Shown: positions 23,346 through 32,577 of the stretch, one piece after another
Numbering within the stretch: the first letter of the stretch is position 1
How the letters are laid out: every line of letters starts with the position of its first letter
Notes under the pieces: model-generated
Databases searched by the model: none
What the model saw: the letters and a program-made list of their open reading frames with translations, nothing else
Told to the model about the DNA's origin: nothing
Origin: M3007 sp031398055
GTDB lineage: Bacteria; Bacteroidota; Bacteroidia; Chitinophagales; Saprospiraceae
Direction: 5' to 3'
DNA: 64,000 bases
Assembly (NCBI GenBank): GCA_031398055.1
Contig: JANNMS010000127.1
Span: 1-64,000, forward strand
Program-made: the position numbers and the translations under genes

Positions 23346-24297
23346 ATTTTTGGTCATTTAAAAACTTGAAAATCAATTGAATGTACGGCTCACCGCCCGC
23401 CTGCCACATCGTCAAATGGGTTCCGCCAGCCACCGTGTGCCACTCCTTTTTTTCGGAGGTGAGGTGTTCAAAATTGATTTTTCCAAAAGAAATTGGGATT
23501 CGTTCGTCGCGTTCGCCGTGTGCCATAAAAATGGGTTGGCTAATTTTTTCTGCTGCCAAAAAAGGTTTGATTGAAAAAGGATCGAAACAAGCCAACTCGC
23601 CCGATTTTTTCAAAACTCGTTGCACCAACCAATCGGAGCTGAATCCCACATAATTTTTGCAATACTGCCCGGCGACCTTTTCAAAATCGTGAAAAGTGCT
23701 TTCGATGATGCCAAATTTCAATCGTTTGTCCTCCGCCAATGCCTGCAAAGCAATCGCGCCGCCGAGCGAGTGGCCAAAAATTCCGATGTTTTGAAAAGTA
23801 TCGCCGGCGAGCAGGCTGTCCACCAAAATCGAAATGTCGTTTTTTTCCTGAAAACCGAAGGTGCAAAACTCGCCCTCGCTTTGGCCGTGCGCCCGCAAAT
23901 CGAACAAAACAACATTGAAACCTTCGTCCGTGAACCGTTTTGCCGAGCCGAGAAAACGTTCTTTGTAACTTCCGATGCCATGCAACATGATGATTGTCAA
24001 TGGTTTGGAAGACTTTGGGTTTTGGATATTGGACGTTGGACTGGCCTCGTCCAAAATTTTTCCTTCGAAAAACCAACCTTCCATTTTCAAACTGTCTTTT
24101 GAAATGAAGTTGAGTCGGGTGGGGCGCAGGCCATAATTTTCAGGTTCGCTGCCGTTCGGCAAACGCCAATTGATCGATTTTTTTCCAGGTCGCCACGGTT
24201 TGATCGGGGTGTACGGCGCACCAAATTCGATGAACAAACCGGCAGCGATGGCCAGTAAAATGAAAAATATCAAAGTGATTTTCAGAAATTTAGACAT
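23344..24297 (-). CDS. Alpha/beta hydrolase, membrane-anchored
   Basis: 317 residues from the ATG at 24297. An N-terminal membrane anchor (ITLIFFILLAIAAGLFI) precedes an alpha/beta hydrolase fold. Nucleophile Ser lies in GIFGHSLGGAIAL (about residue 175), acid in HGERDERIP and His in GGTHLTMW; the oxyanion strand is IIMLHGIGSYKERF. It is related to the serine aminopeptidase S33/esterase group; the substrate is unknown. It is divergent from the lipoprotein gene starting at 24347, with about 50 bp between starts. Confidence 0.85.
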   Translation of the reverse strand: MSKFLKITLIFFILLAIAAGLFIEFGAPYTPIKPWRPGKKSINWRLPNGSEPENYGLRPTRLNFISKDSLKMEGWFFEGKILDEASPTSNIQNPKSSKPLTIIMLHGIGSYKERFLGSAKRFTDEGFNVVLFDLRAHGQSEGEFCTFGFQEKNDISILVDSLLAGDTFQNIGIFGHSLGGAIALQALAEDKRLKFGIIESTFHDFEKVAGQYCKNYVGFSSDWLVQRVLKKSGELACFDPFSIKPFLAAEKISQPIFMAHGERDERIPISFGKINFEHLTSEKKEWHTVAGGTHLTMWQAGGEPYIQLIFKFLNDQK

Positions 24298-24346
24298 GAA
24301 ATGGTTGGTTAAATTGGGTTTTCTTTGCCGGAAAATTATTTCAAAA

Positions 24347-24907
24347 ATGAAAAAAACGTGGTTCACCGCAGTCCTGATTGGCCTGCTTTTTTCGGCCTGT
24401 AATCTTAATTATCAATTAACGTTGGATGCCACAAAATTATCGCCACCGGCACGGACGATTTCAAAAATTCTATTTGTGGAAAAATCTACCCGACTGACGA
24501 CTGAATTTATCAACAGTTTGCGGAAAGATTTGATGAAAACGACGGTTCGCCAGCCGATTGGCCAACAGTTTTTTTACGTTCGGATTTTGGACAGCGATGA
24601 AAATTCGAGCAAACGGTTCGAGGATGCGATTTTAAAAAATCAGCCGGATGCTTTGATGTTTGTTGAATGTGTGGAGGAAAAACCTTGCCGGAAAAGTTTT
24701 TTTGGATTAGGCCGGATGGGGCCTCTTCGGAATTCTATTTGTAAAACAAAAGTAAATGCGGTTTTAAAAGATGCGAAAACGGAAGAAAAACTTTGGGAAG
24801 GACAGTTTTTTTTGTCAAATGGGTGGGGCGTGGATGTGATTTCGGATAAAATGGCCGAGATGTTTTTGAAAAAATTGAAAGAAGATGGCGTGATCCTTTC
24901 AAAATAA
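24347..24907 (+). CDS. Hypothetical lipoprotein
   Basis: 186 residues from the ATG at 24347. The lipobox is LLFSAC, followed by NLNYQL. The rest looks like a mixed alpha/beta domain (SKILFVEKSTRLTTEFINSL... DALMFVECVEEKPCRKS... LWEGQFFLSNGW). No family is recognised. The frame runs upstream through the divergent gene, but the lipoprotein signal fixes the start. It may be a periplasmic or outer-membrane assembly factor; that is not established. Confidence 0.7.
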   Translation: MKKTWFTAVLIGLLFSACNLNYQLTLDATKLSPPARTISKILFVEKSTRLTTEFINSLRKDLMKTTVRQPIGQQFFYVRILDSDENSSKRFEDAILKNQPDALMFVECVEEKPCRKSFFGLGRMGPLRNSICKTKVNAVLKDAKTEEKLWEGQFFLSNGWGVDVISDKMAEMFLKKLKEDGVILSK

Positions 24908-24922
24908 AAACAAAATCGGCTT

Positions 24923-25747
24923 TCAGTTCGGTTTGCCGGCTGCTTCAAAATCTTTCAACATTTTCCGGATAATTTGCTTGACTTGCGAGGAAAACTCCTT
25001 TTCCAAAATCCAAAAAAAGTAGCCTTTCTCTTTTTTGAAAACTTCCTCGACCGTGCTGCCAGCGTATTTTCCAAAATTGAAAGTGATTTTTCCGTCGTGT
25101 CCGACCTTCAATTTTTGGGTGGCATCCAAAAAATTCAGGTCGTTTGTAAAATCGTGGAGCACTTTCATGTCGTTTTTTATCGGCGCGGGTACCACATTTC
25201 CGTCCTCGTCCTGCAAATCCACGTCTTCGTATTTTTTCAATTGACCTTTAAAAACGCCGATCGTCGCCCGCACGTCGGCGAGCGCGTCGTGGGCATCTTC
25301 CATTTCCTTTTGGCAATAAAAACGGTAGGCGGCTTTCAAAGTACGCGGCTCCATTTTGTAAAAAATGCGCTGCACGTCAATCAATTTTCGGTTGTCGAGC
25401 GAAAATTCCATGCCCACCCGCGAAAATTCTTCCATCAACATCGGCACATCGAAACGGTTGGAATTGTACCCCGCGAGGTCGGCGTCGCCGATAAAATCCC
25501 AGATTTTTTGAGCCAATTGTTGGAAGGTTGGTTTGTTCGCCAAATCTTTTGGCAAAATGCCGTGAACCGCCATGCTTTCCTCGGAAATCGGGATTCCGGG
25601 ATTTATCAGCGCGGAAAATTCTTCCTCCGGGCGACCATTTTTAAATATTTTGACCAAGCCGATTTGTAAAATTCGGTCGCGAACGACGTTCAAACCAGTC
25701 GTTTCGACATCAAAAAATACGAGGTCGCGGGTGAGATTGAGTTGCAT
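24923..25747 (-). CDS. DnaQ-like 3'-5' exonuclease (DEDDh)
   Basis: 274 residues. Exonuclease motifs: ExoI FFDVETTGLN (about residues 11-20), ExoII GYNSNRFDVPML (about 93-104) and ExoIII with the DEDDh His in DAHDALADVRA (about 151-161). The C-terminal 60 residues (ITFNFGKYAGSTVEEVFKKE) match the DUF3820-like tail found fused to such exonucleases. It is probably a proofreading or RNA/DNA-trimming enzyme. It is convergent with the lipoprotein gene and has a 24-bp-arm palindrome before its start. Confidence 0.9.
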   Translation of the reverse strand: MQLNLTRDLVFFDVETTGLNVVRDRILQIGLVKIFKNGRPEEEFSALINPGIPISEESMAVHGILPKDLANKPTFQQLAQKIWDFIGDADLAGYNSNRFDVPMLMEEFSRVGMEFSLDNRKLIDVQRIFYKMEPRTLKAAYRFYCQKEMEDAHDALADVRATIGVFKGQLKKYEDVDLQDEDGNVVPAPIKNDMKVLHDFTNDLNFLDATQKLKVGHDGKITFNFGKYAGSTVEEVFKKEKGYFFWILEKEFSSQVKQIIRKMLKDFEAAGKPN

Positions 25748-25756
25748 GAGATTTTA

Positions 25757-25824
25757 GATTTTGGATTTACGATTTACGATTTGCCCAACCCACGAGTAAA
25801 ATCGTAAATCGTAAATCCAAAATC
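25757..25824. repeat. 24-bp-arm palindrome (GATTTACGATTTACGAT type)
   Basis: Arms at 25757-25780 and 25801-25824 are perfect complements built from a (GATTTAC) heptamer run. The same heptamer recurs as a single arm near 26694-26724 and at 49010-49205. Confidence 0.85.
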
Positions 25825-25834
25825 GTAAATCATT

Positions 25835-26686
25835 TTAATTGGTTTGTTTTTCGTTGTCCAAAAGGTTTTCGTCCAGCAAACCTTTGTTTTTTGCCACCTC
25901 GCCGACGCCGTGCAATTGGATTGGTTTTTTGGATTTTTTCATTCTCAAATTCAAAAATTCGACAAAAAGCGAGAAGAAAATGGAAAAATAAAGGTAGCCC
26001 TTCGGCACTTCGCCTTCGATAAAATGGCCGAGATGGGCGGCTTCGGCAATCAATGAAAAGCCAATCAAAATCAGAAACGCCAAGCCCAGCATCTGGATAG
26101 TCGGGTGATCGTTGACAAATTTGCTGACCGGCCCGGAAAAAGCCATCATTATCAGAACCGAGGCCACGACCGCGATAATCATCAACAACAAACTATCGAC
26201 CATGCCCACAGCCGTCAAAATGGAATCGAACGAAAAAACGACATTGATAATGGCAATTTGCAGGATGACGCTCGAAAAAGCATTGCCACCTTTTGCCACC
26301 GTCGGATCGTCGTTGGGATCGGGGCTTTCCAATTTATGGTGGATTTCGGAAGTCGCTTTGTACAACAAAAACAGGCCGCCGAGCAGCAAAATCAGGCCTT
26401 GCCCGGTCAATCCGCCGCTGATCCCCAAAAATTCGACGTGAAATAGTTCTGCTTTCAAACTCAAAATCCAAACGAGTGCGAAAAGCAAAACAATCCTCAA
26501 AATCATGGCCAACGCGAGGCCGATCGTGCGTGCGCGCGCTTGTTGTTCTGGCGGAAGTTTTGCAGAAATGATGGACAGAAAAATGATGTTGTCCACACCC
26601 AAAACGATTTCCAAAAATGTCAAAGTCAAAAGACTCATCCAAACGCCGCCGGATGTAAAATCAGGAATGTCTAATAAATAAAGCAT
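25835..26686 (-). CDS. TerC-family integral membrane protein
   Basis: 283 residues with about seven hydrophobic segments. TerC/YgjT-YkoY hallmarks: LEIVLGVDNIIFLSI (segment 1) and NVVFSFDSILTAVGMVD (segment 5), with charged Asp in the membrane. An acidic loop (SPDPNDDPTVAKGG) separates the halves. No CBS or CorC domain is attached. Family members are implicated in metal ion (Mn2+, tellurite) homeostasis at the inner membrane. The C-terminus is charged and cytosolic. Confidence 0.9.
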   Translation of the reverse strand: MLYLLDIPDFTSGGVWMSLLTLTFLEIVLGVDNIIFLSIISAKLPPEQQARARTIGLALAMILRIVLLFALVWILSLKAELFHVEFLGISGGLTGQGLILLLGGLFLLYKATSEIHHKLESPDPNDDPTVAKGGNAFSSVILQIAIINVVFSFDSILTAVGMVDSLLLMIIAVVASVLIMMAFSGPVSKFVNDHPTIQMLGLAFLILIGFSLIAEAAHLGHFIEGEVPKGYLYFSIFFSLFVEFLNLRMKKSKKPIQLHGVGEVAKNKGLLDENLLDNEKQTN

Positions 26687-26749
26687 CTGTGGTATTTACG
26701 ATTTTTGATTTTAGATTTATGATTTTTGCAGAAGTTTCTGCCGTTAAAA

Positions 26750-27394
26750 TTATTGAATTGGAAAACATTTGAACTCCGATTTGCTGATGACCGCACCGCT
26801 CGAAGTCAAAAACATTTCACGTTTTCCATATTGAATGGTGAAGCCTTGTTTTTCCCATTCTGCTTTTTCCGGGCAATCTGGCAGGGTTTCGATGGTTTCG
26901 GCAGGCACCAATTTCCAGTACCAAAGTTTGCCCTGCGCATCCACAAAATCGAGTTGAGCAACTTGGGCAAGGTGGTCTGGCCGGCGTTTTTCGACATCAA
27001 AAACGATCAATTTCCGCAAACTCGGCCCCGTTCCGTCGTCCACAAAAACATATTTTCGGTACAAACCGATAAAATTGTAGGCATTTCCATTCGGAATTAG
27101 GTACGGATCGCCGCCTTCCGTTGGTGTGACGGTAATCGTTTCGCCCGCCGCCGAGCCGGAAGTCGCCGTGCGAACCGTGTATTTTGCGTAAATAAATTCA
27201 GTGACCTGCTCGTCAATTTTATTGATTTTCGGTTTTTCCATGCCTTTCAAACCGACTATGGAATCGTTGTTTGATTCATTTTGAACAGCAGGTTCTTCGG
27301 TTTTCGTTTCGGATTTTGAGTCTGACGGCGTGTTTTTGCAGGCGGAAATTGCCAGAAAAATCAGGAAAAAAAATACAAAAGGGGTAGTTTTCAT
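26750..27394 (-). CDS. Hypothetical lipoprotein
   Basis: 214 residues with a lipobox (FLAISAC) and a Ser/Glu/Thr-rich linker. The mature domain is beta-rich (KYVFVDDGTGPSLRKLIVFDVEKRRPDH, TIQYGKREMFLTSSGAVISKSEFKCFPIQ). I do not recognise the family. It lies between TerC and purB on the same strand, but spacing of about 60-85 bp and short AT repeats on both sides suggest separate transcription. Confidence 0.7.
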   Translation of the reverse strand: MKTTPFVFFFLIFLAISACKNTPSDSKSETKTEEPAVQNESNNDSIVGLKGMEKPKINKIDEQVTEFIYAKYTVRTATSGSAAGETITVTPTEGGDPYLIPNGNAYNFIGLYRKYVFVDDGTGPSLRKLIVFDVEKRRPDHLAQVAQLDFVDAQGKLWYWKLVPAETIETLPDCPEKAEWEKQGFTIQYGKREMFLTSSGAVISKSEFKCFPIQ

Positions 27395-27478
27395 TTTGAA
27401 AAAATAAAGTAAAAATTAAAATTAGAAATTTTTAAAACTGAAAAGTTCATCGTTTATAGTTTATAGTTCATCGTTAAC

Positions 27479-28816
27479 TTACGTTCGCCCCACATAATTA
27501 TGCGGCGTCAAATTTTTCAATTCGTCTTTGACCGCGTCCGAAACATCCAGCGTCTCCACAAATTCGTGCAAATCTTCGCGGGTAATCCCAGCGCGGCCAC
27601 GGGTCAAATTTTTCAAAGCCTCGTACGGTTCCGGGTAACTTTCGCGGCGCAAAATCACCTGAATTCCCTCAGCCACCACCATATAATTGTCTTCCAAATC
27701 GTCGTACAATTTGCCTTCGTTGAGCATCAATTTTGACAAACCGCGCAGCATAGATTTGAAAGCGATGACCGTGTGGCCAAACGGAACACCGATATTTCTC
27801 AAAACCGTCGAATCCGTCAGGTCGCGTTGCAGTCGTGAAACGGGCAGTTTTTCGGCCAAATGTTGAAAAATGGCATTCGCAAAACCAAAATTTCCCTCCG
27901 CATTTTCAAAATCGATCGGGTTGACTTTGTGCGGCATCGCCGACGAACCGACCTCGCCCGCGATGGTTTTTTGCCGAAAATATTCCATCGAAATATACTG
28001 CCAGATGTCGCGGCAAAAGTCCAACAAAATCGTGTTGATGCGCCCCATCGCCTGAAATTGTGCGGCCATGCAATCGTAATGTTCGATTTGCGTGGTGTGC
28101 TGCGAGCGTTCGAGACCCAGAAATTCGGTCAAAAAATTGTCGGCAAAAAGGTGCCATTCGTAGTCCGGGTAGGCCGCAAAATGGGCGTTCAAATTGCCGG
28201 TTGCCCCGCCAAATTTCGCGCGGTGCGGAATATTTTTCAACATATCTAATTGAACGTCAAGCCTTTCGACGAAAACGAGAAACTCTTTTCCCAACAAAGT
28301 CGGCGAGGCAGGTTGGCCGTGCGTCCGGGCGAGCATCGGGACTTGCGCCCAATCCAAACTGAGTTGAAACAGTTTCTCGCGGACACTTTCGAGCAGTGGA
28401 AAATAAACCTCGGACAGCGCATTTTTCAAAATCAGCGGCGTGGCCGTGTTGTTGATGTCCTGCGAAGTCAGGCCAAAATGGATGAATTCCCGGAATTTCC
28501 GCACCCGCAAATCATCAAATTTTAGTTTCAAAAAATACTCCACCGCTTTCACGTCGTGGTTTGTCGTGCGTTCGATATCCTTGATTTGCTTGGCATCGTC
28601 CATCGAAAAATTGTCGAAAATGCCGTTCAAATCATCGATTTTCTCTTCATCAAAACCAGCCAACTGCGGCACGCCGTACTGCCACAAAGCGATGAAATAT
28701 TGGATTTCAACAAAAACCCGGTGCCGAATCAAGGCATATTCGCTGAAATACGCACTCAGTTCACTGGTTTTATCGGCGTACCGACCGTCAATCGGAGAAA
28801 TAGCGATTAGGCTCAT
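27479..28816 (-). CDS. purB: Adenylosuccinate lyase
   Basis: 445 residues, the normal length. It catalyses two steps of purine synthesis (SAICAR to AICAR, and adenylosuccinate to AMP), releasing fumarate. The fumarase/lyase signature SSAMPHKVNPIDFENAEGN is at about residues 287-305. LTSQDINNTAT (about 116-126) and ARTHGQPASPT (about 166-176) supply the other active-site segments. The N-terminus SLIAISPIDGRYADKT matches the bacterial PurB long form. It is a cytoplasmic homotetramer and normally an essential core gene, which makes its presence near a Rep_3 module notable. Confidence 0.97.
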   Translation of the reverse strand: MSLIAISPIDGRYADKTSELSAYFSEYALIRHRVFVEIQYFIALWQYGVPQLAGFDEEKIDDLNGIFDNFSMDDAKQIKDIERTTNHDVKAVEYFLKLKFDDLRVRKFREFIHFGLTSQDINNTATPLILKNALSEVYFPLLESVREKLFQLSLDWAQVPMLARTHGQPASPTLLGKEFLVFVERLDVQLDMLKNIPHRAKFGGATGNLNAHFAAYPDYEWHLFADNFLTEFLGLERSQHTTQIEHYDCMAAQFQAMGRINTILLDFCRDIWQYISMEYFRQKTIAGEVGSSAMPHKVNPIDFENAEGNFGFANAIFQHLAEKLPVSRLQRDLTDSTVLRNIGVPFGHTVIAFKSMLRGLSKLMLNEGKLYDDLEDNYMVVAEGIQVILRRESYPEPYEALKNLTRGRAGITREDLHEFVETLDVSDAVKDELKNLTPHNYVGRT

Positions 28817-28827
28817 TTTTGTGTTAT

Positions 28828-28883
28828 TGGAGGTCGGAATTTATTACGACCAATTTTATGGTCGGAATAAATTCCGACCTCCA
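28828..28883. repeat. GGAGGTCGGAATTTATT hairpin
   Basis: 25-bp arms (28828-28852, 28859-28883) with one mismatch and a 6-nt loop. The arm end GGAGGTCGGAATTTATT is close to the outer arm GGAGGGCGAAATTTATT of the large elements and to 62112-62160. Confidence 0.85.
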
Positions 28884-28937
28884 TTTAGAACGGGGCAAAA
28901 TTAGAAACTCCATTTTTGCTGCCCCCATTTCGCGGTG

Positions 28938-28945
28938 TACTTTTG
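28938..28945 (+). promoter_or_regulatory. TAnnTTTG promoter for the SCO operon
   Basis: TACTTTTG, 17 bp before the ATG at 28963. This decides the start: the longer upstream frame would include the hairpin at 28828 and the promoter. Confidence 0.55.
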
Positions 28946-28962
28946 ACCAAAATTTTTTAAAA

Positions 28963-29379
28963 ATGAATAAAAATTTGTGGCGTGGCTTGTTGTTTTCGCT
29001 GATTTTGGTGGGCGTGCAATTGGTTTACAAAAAATACCAGTACTCCAATTTGGAAAAAGACACCGAAGTCATCCACGACGAAGCCATGAAAAACATGGCG
29101 GAAATGAATCGTTTTGGCCGAAAAATAAAACAAGAATTGGTTTTGGCCGATTCGATTGGCATCCGACCCGGGCGGCGCGACAGTCTCGAAAATCTTTTGC
29201 AACGCATTTCGACCGCCGAAAACGACATGATGTCGTGGATGACAAATTACAAATCCGAGTCGCCGCTGCTGCCGATGAAAGACGAATTGGAGTACATCCG
29301 CGACCAAAAATCTAAAATTGAAAAAAACGCTTTTGACATCCGCGAGGCGGTCGAGGCGGGTAAAAATTTAGTGAAATGA
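28963..29379 (+). CDS. Membrane-anchored helical protein, SCO operon
   Basis: 138 residues from the ATG at 28963. One N-terminal transmembrane segment (GLLFSLILVGVQLVY), then a long, charged helical periplasmic section rich in coiled-coil heptads (NLEKDTEVIHDEAMKNMAEM, ISTAENDMMSWMTNYKSESP). The function is unknown. It overlaps the SCO gene by 4 bp (ATGA) and so is translationally coupled to it, suggesting a role with that copper/thiol protein. Similar short helical genes accompany SCO genes in other Bacteroidota, by my recollection. Confidence 0.7.
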   Translation: MNKNLWRGLLFSLILVGVQLVYKKYQYSNLEKDTEVIHDEAMKNMAEMNRFGRKIKQELVLADSIGIRPGRRDSLENLLQRISTAENDMMSWMTNYKSESPLLPMKDELEYIRDQKSKIEKNAFDIREAVEAGKNLVK

Positions 29380-30005
29380 AAAATTGGTTATATTTTATCT
29401 TATTGATTTTCAGCGGTTTAATTGCTTGTCAGCCAAAAGAAACCCGCGTCCTGCCGATCCTCGGCAACCGCGACATCGGCCCGGCGGGTGACACGATTTA
29501 CCCAAAAATCCCCGATTTCAATTTCGTAAATCAGGACGGCCAGCCGGTTTCCAATTCAACTTTTGATGGAAAAATCTACGCCGCCGATTTCTTTTTTATC
29601 CACTGCCCGACGATTTGCCCAAAAGTGAAAAAGAACGGCCTGCGGATTTATGAAAAATTCAAAAACGACGAGCGTTTTGCGCTGCTTTCGCATTCGATTG
29701 ATGTGAAAAACGACACCGTCGCAGCACTGAAACGCCACGCCGAAAAATTGGGAATCGAAACTTCAAAATGGCATCTCGTCACCGGTGACCACGACAAAAT
29801 TTACGGCATCGCCGACGATTATTTTTCCGTCGCCACCGAAGACCCCGAATCGCCGGGCGGTTTTGACCATTCCGGCCGCATTATTTTGGTGGACAAAAAC
29901 CGCCACGTCCGAGCATTTTGCGATGGAACGAATGCCGAATCGGTTGATAAATTTATGGAAGACATCGAAATTTTGCTCGCCGAACAATTCCCCACAAAAA
30001 AATGA
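29376..30005 (+). CDS. SCO1/SenC-family lipoprotein
   Basis: 209 residues. The lipobox LIAC is at the end of the signal, followed by a thioredoxin-like SCO domain with CPTIC (Cu-binding CxxxC, about residues 75-79) and a conserved His in GFDHSGRIILVD. SCO proteins deliver copper to the Cu-A centre of cytochrome c oxidase or act as periplasmic thiol reductases. It overlaps the preceding gene by 4 bp and the following aldo-keto reductase by 4 bp, so all three are one operon. Confidence 0.92.
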   Translation: MKNWLYFILLIFSGLIACQPKETRVLPILGNRDIGPAGDTIYPKIPDFNFVNQDGQPVSNSTFDGKIYAADFFFIHCPTICPKVKKNGLRIYEKFKNDERFALLSHSIDVKNDTVAALKRHAEKLGIETSKWHLVTGDHDKIYGIADDYFSVATEDPESPGGFDHSGRIILVDKNRHVRAFCDGTNAESVDKFMEDIEILLAEQFPTKK

Positions 30006-30925
30006 AACTCCCAGAACTGATTCTCGGCACTGCAAATTGGGCTTGGACGACCGACCAAAAATCGGCGTTTTCGCTGCTTGAAAAATTTCTGGCCGCCGGA
30101 CACCGCGAAATTGACACCGCGACAAATTACCCGATCAATCGAAACCCCTCGGATTTTCGGGCGGCGGAAAAGATTTTGGCGGAATTTGTCAATGCCCACG
30201 GCTTGCGAGATTTGAAAATCACGGTAAAAATTGGCAGCCAAAACAACCTGCGGACGCCGGACATGAATCTTTCAAAATCCTTTGTTTTGATGATGGGTAA
30301 TGAATATCGGCGCATTTTTCGTGAAAATCTGCATGGTTTGATGATTCACTGGGACAGCCGTTCTGAAAAATCCGAAATTTCGGAAACGCTCGAAGCCTTT
30401 CAAATTTTGAAAAAAGAAGGGCTGCAACCTGGTTTGTCGGGTATTTCACACCCAGAAATTTATGCGGATTTGGCGGGGGAGTTCGTCGAATTAAAATTCG
30501 ACGTCCAATTTAAGCACAACATTTTGCAGTCCCATTTTGAAAAATATAAGCCGCTCAAAAATTTTGTCGAGCGATTTTCATGCTACGGAATCAACGCGGG
30601 CGGCGTGAAATTGGACAAAAATTACCGGGAAAATAGTGCACTCGTGGTTCGCGGCGGTGATCCCAGGGCGATTGAAAAGCAATTGGAAAAAATAGAGATT
30701 TTGCTCCCCGAATTGAACGCGCAAGTCCGTCCGCCGATAAAAACGATGAACCATATTGGATTGATTTTCAGTGCTTTGCATCCTGAAATCGGTGCAATTT
30801 TACTCGGAACTTCCACACCGCAGCAACTCGCCGAGACCTTGGATTTTTATAGAAATTTTGAGGTTTTTGATTATTCCGATGCTTTTGAAAAACTGTCAAA
30901 TCAACCCCATCAACCCATCAACTAA
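30002..30925 (+). CDS. Aldo/keto reductase family protein
   Basis: 307 residues, a TIM-barrel aldo-keto reductase. The catalytic tetrad is visible: Asp and Tyr in EIDTATNYP, Lys in ITVKIGSQN, His in GLMIHWD. The NADPH-binding C-terminal motif AILLGTSTPQQLAET is present. It probably reduces a small carbonyl compound; the substrate cannot be inferred. It overlaps the SCO gene by 4 bp and precedes the glycosyltransferase by 12 bp. Confidence 0.88.
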   Translation: MKLPELILGTANWAWTTDQKSAFSLLEKFLAAGHREIDTATNYPINRNPSDFRAAEKILAEFVNAHGLRDLKITVKIGSQNNLRTPDMNLSKSFVLMMGNEYRRIFRENLHGLMIHWDSRSEKSEISETLEAFQILKKEGLQPGLSGISHPEIYADLAGEFVELKFDVQFKHNILQSHFEKYKPLKNFVERFSCYGINAGGVKLDKNYRENSALVVRGGDPRAIEKQLEKIEILLPELNAQVRPPIKTMNHIGLIFSALHPEIGAILLGTSTPQQLAETLDFYRNFEVFDYSDAFEKLSNQPHQPIN

Positions 30926-30937
30926 TCAACCAAAAAA

Positions 30938-31897
30938 GTGCCGCACCAAACTTTTATTTCTGTCATTTCCGTCATCCAGACACGAGCCGAAGCGGCGCGG
31001 CTGACCCTTTGGTTGTCCAAACTTTTTGCAGAACTGACGGCTAATTTTTCCGATTTCGAATTTGTTTTGGTCAACAACAACAGCGATTCCGAGGCCATCG
31101 AAAAAGCGATAAAACCACTGCCCGAAATCCTTCGGCAAAACATTTTTCAACTCAATTTATCGGCTCGGGTGAGCAAAGACAATGCGATTTTGGCCGGCCT
31201 CGACCGCTCGAACGGCGATTACACCGTGATTTTTGAGTTTGATTTTGCCGAAAAACCGCAACTCGTCCCGCAACTTTGGGACGCAACGCAGGCCGGTTTT
31301 GACATTGTTTACCTGCGGGCAGCCGAGCGAAAATTGCCGATTCATCATCGTTGGCTGTACTCGATTTTTTACGGGATTTTGCAAAAATATTCGCGGTTGC
31401 GGATTGACCCGCGCGCGCACCATTCGAGAATTATCAGCCGCCGGGCCTTGAATTCATTGTTGCGGTTGCGGGAAAACAGCCGGTATTTGAAAGCCATTTA
31501 TTCGTTGGTGGGCTACAAAACGACCTCGATTGAGGTCGAAGAGCCACTTTTTAGCGACCCGGAAGTGAGTTTTGTGGAGCATTTTCGCACGTCGCTGGTA
31601 GCGATTACGTCGTTTACCACATTTTTGCGGTCAGTTTTGCTTTGGATTTTTATGATGTCGGTGGTGTTTGCAGGTGCTGCTATTTTTAATGCGGTGAAAG
31701 TGAAATTTTACGGCATCGATATTTTTGGAGAAATAGCGGAATCGCTTTCCGGATGGGCGTTTTTGGTGGTTTTGATGTCTATTTTCTTTGCGATTACTTG
31801 TTTAAATTTGTACATCATGTCAATTTATCTGTCCAATATTTATCAGGAAATGAAAAATAGACCGCTTTATATTATTGAATCGGTGAAACGATATTGA
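30938..31897 (+). CDS. Family 2 glycosyltransferase, membrane-bound
   Basis: 319 residues from a GTG at 30938. GT2 domain (about 8-220) with the nucleotide-binding strand FVLVNNNSDSEAIEKA and an acidic EFDFAEKPQ in the DxD region. Two C-terminal membrane segments (about 230-260, SVLLWIFMMSVVFAGAAI; about 270-305, AFLVVLMSIFFAITCLNLYI) match polyprenol-phosphate glycosyltransferases such as DPM1/ArnC-like enzymes. It probably transfers a sugar to undecaprenyl phosphate. The start is 12 bp after the aldo-keto reductase. A strong terminator follows. Confidence 0.87.
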   Translation: MPHQTFISVISVIQTRAEAARLTLWLSKLFAELTANFSDFEFVLVNNNSDSEAIEKAIKPLPEILRQNIFQLNLSARVSKDNAILAGLDRSNGDYTVIFEFDFAEKPQLVPQLWDATQAGFDIVYLRAAERKLPIHHRWLYSIFYGILQKYSRLRIDPRAHHSRIISRRALNSLLRLRENSRYLKAIYSLVGYKTTSIEVEEPLFSDPEVSFVEHFRTSLVAITSFTTFLRSVLLWIFMMSVVFAGAAIFNAVKVKFYGIDIFGEIAESLSGWAFLVVLMSIFFAITCLNLYIMSIYLSNIYQEMKNRPLYIIESVKRY

Positions 31898-31931
31898 TTT
31901 ATCTTTCTAAAAATGGTCATTTTTCAAAATT

Positions 31932-31972
31932 AAAAAAAATCCCCAGCAAGCAACTGCCGGGGATTTTTTTTT
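31932..31972 (+). terminator. Intrinsic terminator of SCO-GT2 operon
   Basis: ATCCCC and GGGGAT with a 14-nt loop, flanked by A8 and T9. It lies 35 bp after the GT2 stop and can also serve the convergent RDD gene. Confidence 0.85.
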
Positions 31973-32003
31973 AATAATTTTTCCTAAAAAATGAAACTCG
32001 TTT

Positions 32004-32489
32004 TCAATTTTTCAAAACCAAAGTACCCGCGATCATGTCGTGCAACGCTTGTTTTTTCTCGGTGAACGGCTGCATCAAGTAGCCAATCAAAATGATTATC
32101 GCAGAAACAAATTTGGCGAGATACCTGCCGTAGGCGTTGAGAAATGAAATTCGCCCACCTTCCAAATTGGTCACTTTCATGCCGAGCACCTGTTTTCCGA
32201 TGGTCGCCATTTTTTCAGATGATTCAAAATAGGCATAATAAAGACCTTGAATCACCCACAAAACACTGGAAACCTTCAAACTGCCCATCATCACGCCACT
32301 TGCTTCTTCCGGCGACATGGCCATAATTTCTTCTGATCCGGGGACGAACATTTGGGAAATGAAGTAACCGGGGATGCCGACAATCAAACCGTCAATCAAG
32401 GCAGCGAGAAATCGCTCCCAAAAACCGCCGTACCGAAAGGACGAAAGCCCGTTTTCGGGAAAATCGAGAATTCTGTTGTGTTCTTCCAT
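32004..32489 (-). CDS. RDD-family membrane protein
   Basis: 161 residues from the ATG at 32489. The RDD motif start is GGFWERFLAALIDGLIVGIP, with Arg and two Asp near the first segment (R..D). Three hydrophobic segments follow (DGLIVGIPGYFISQM, SVLWVIQGLYYAYF, KFVSAIIILIGYLM). RDD proteins are small inner-membrane proteins, possibly transporters or chaperones; the substrate is unknown. The N-terminal leader from 32666 is part of the neighbouring gene. Confidence 0.85.
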   Translation of the reverse strand: MEEHNRILDFPENGLSSFRYGGFWERFLAALIDGLIVGIPGYFISQMFVPGSEEIMAMSPEEASGVMMGSLKVSSVLWVIQGLYYAYFESSEKMATIGKQVLGMKVTNLEGGRISFLNAYGRYLAKFVSAIIILIGYLMQPFTEKKQALHDMIAGTLVLKN

Positions 32490-32577
32490 AAAGTAAAAAT
32501 TGATTTTAGTTAATAAATGAAATGTTGGGGCAAAGTAGTTCGGTTTTTTTATCTGGGAACAAACATCCATGCAAAAT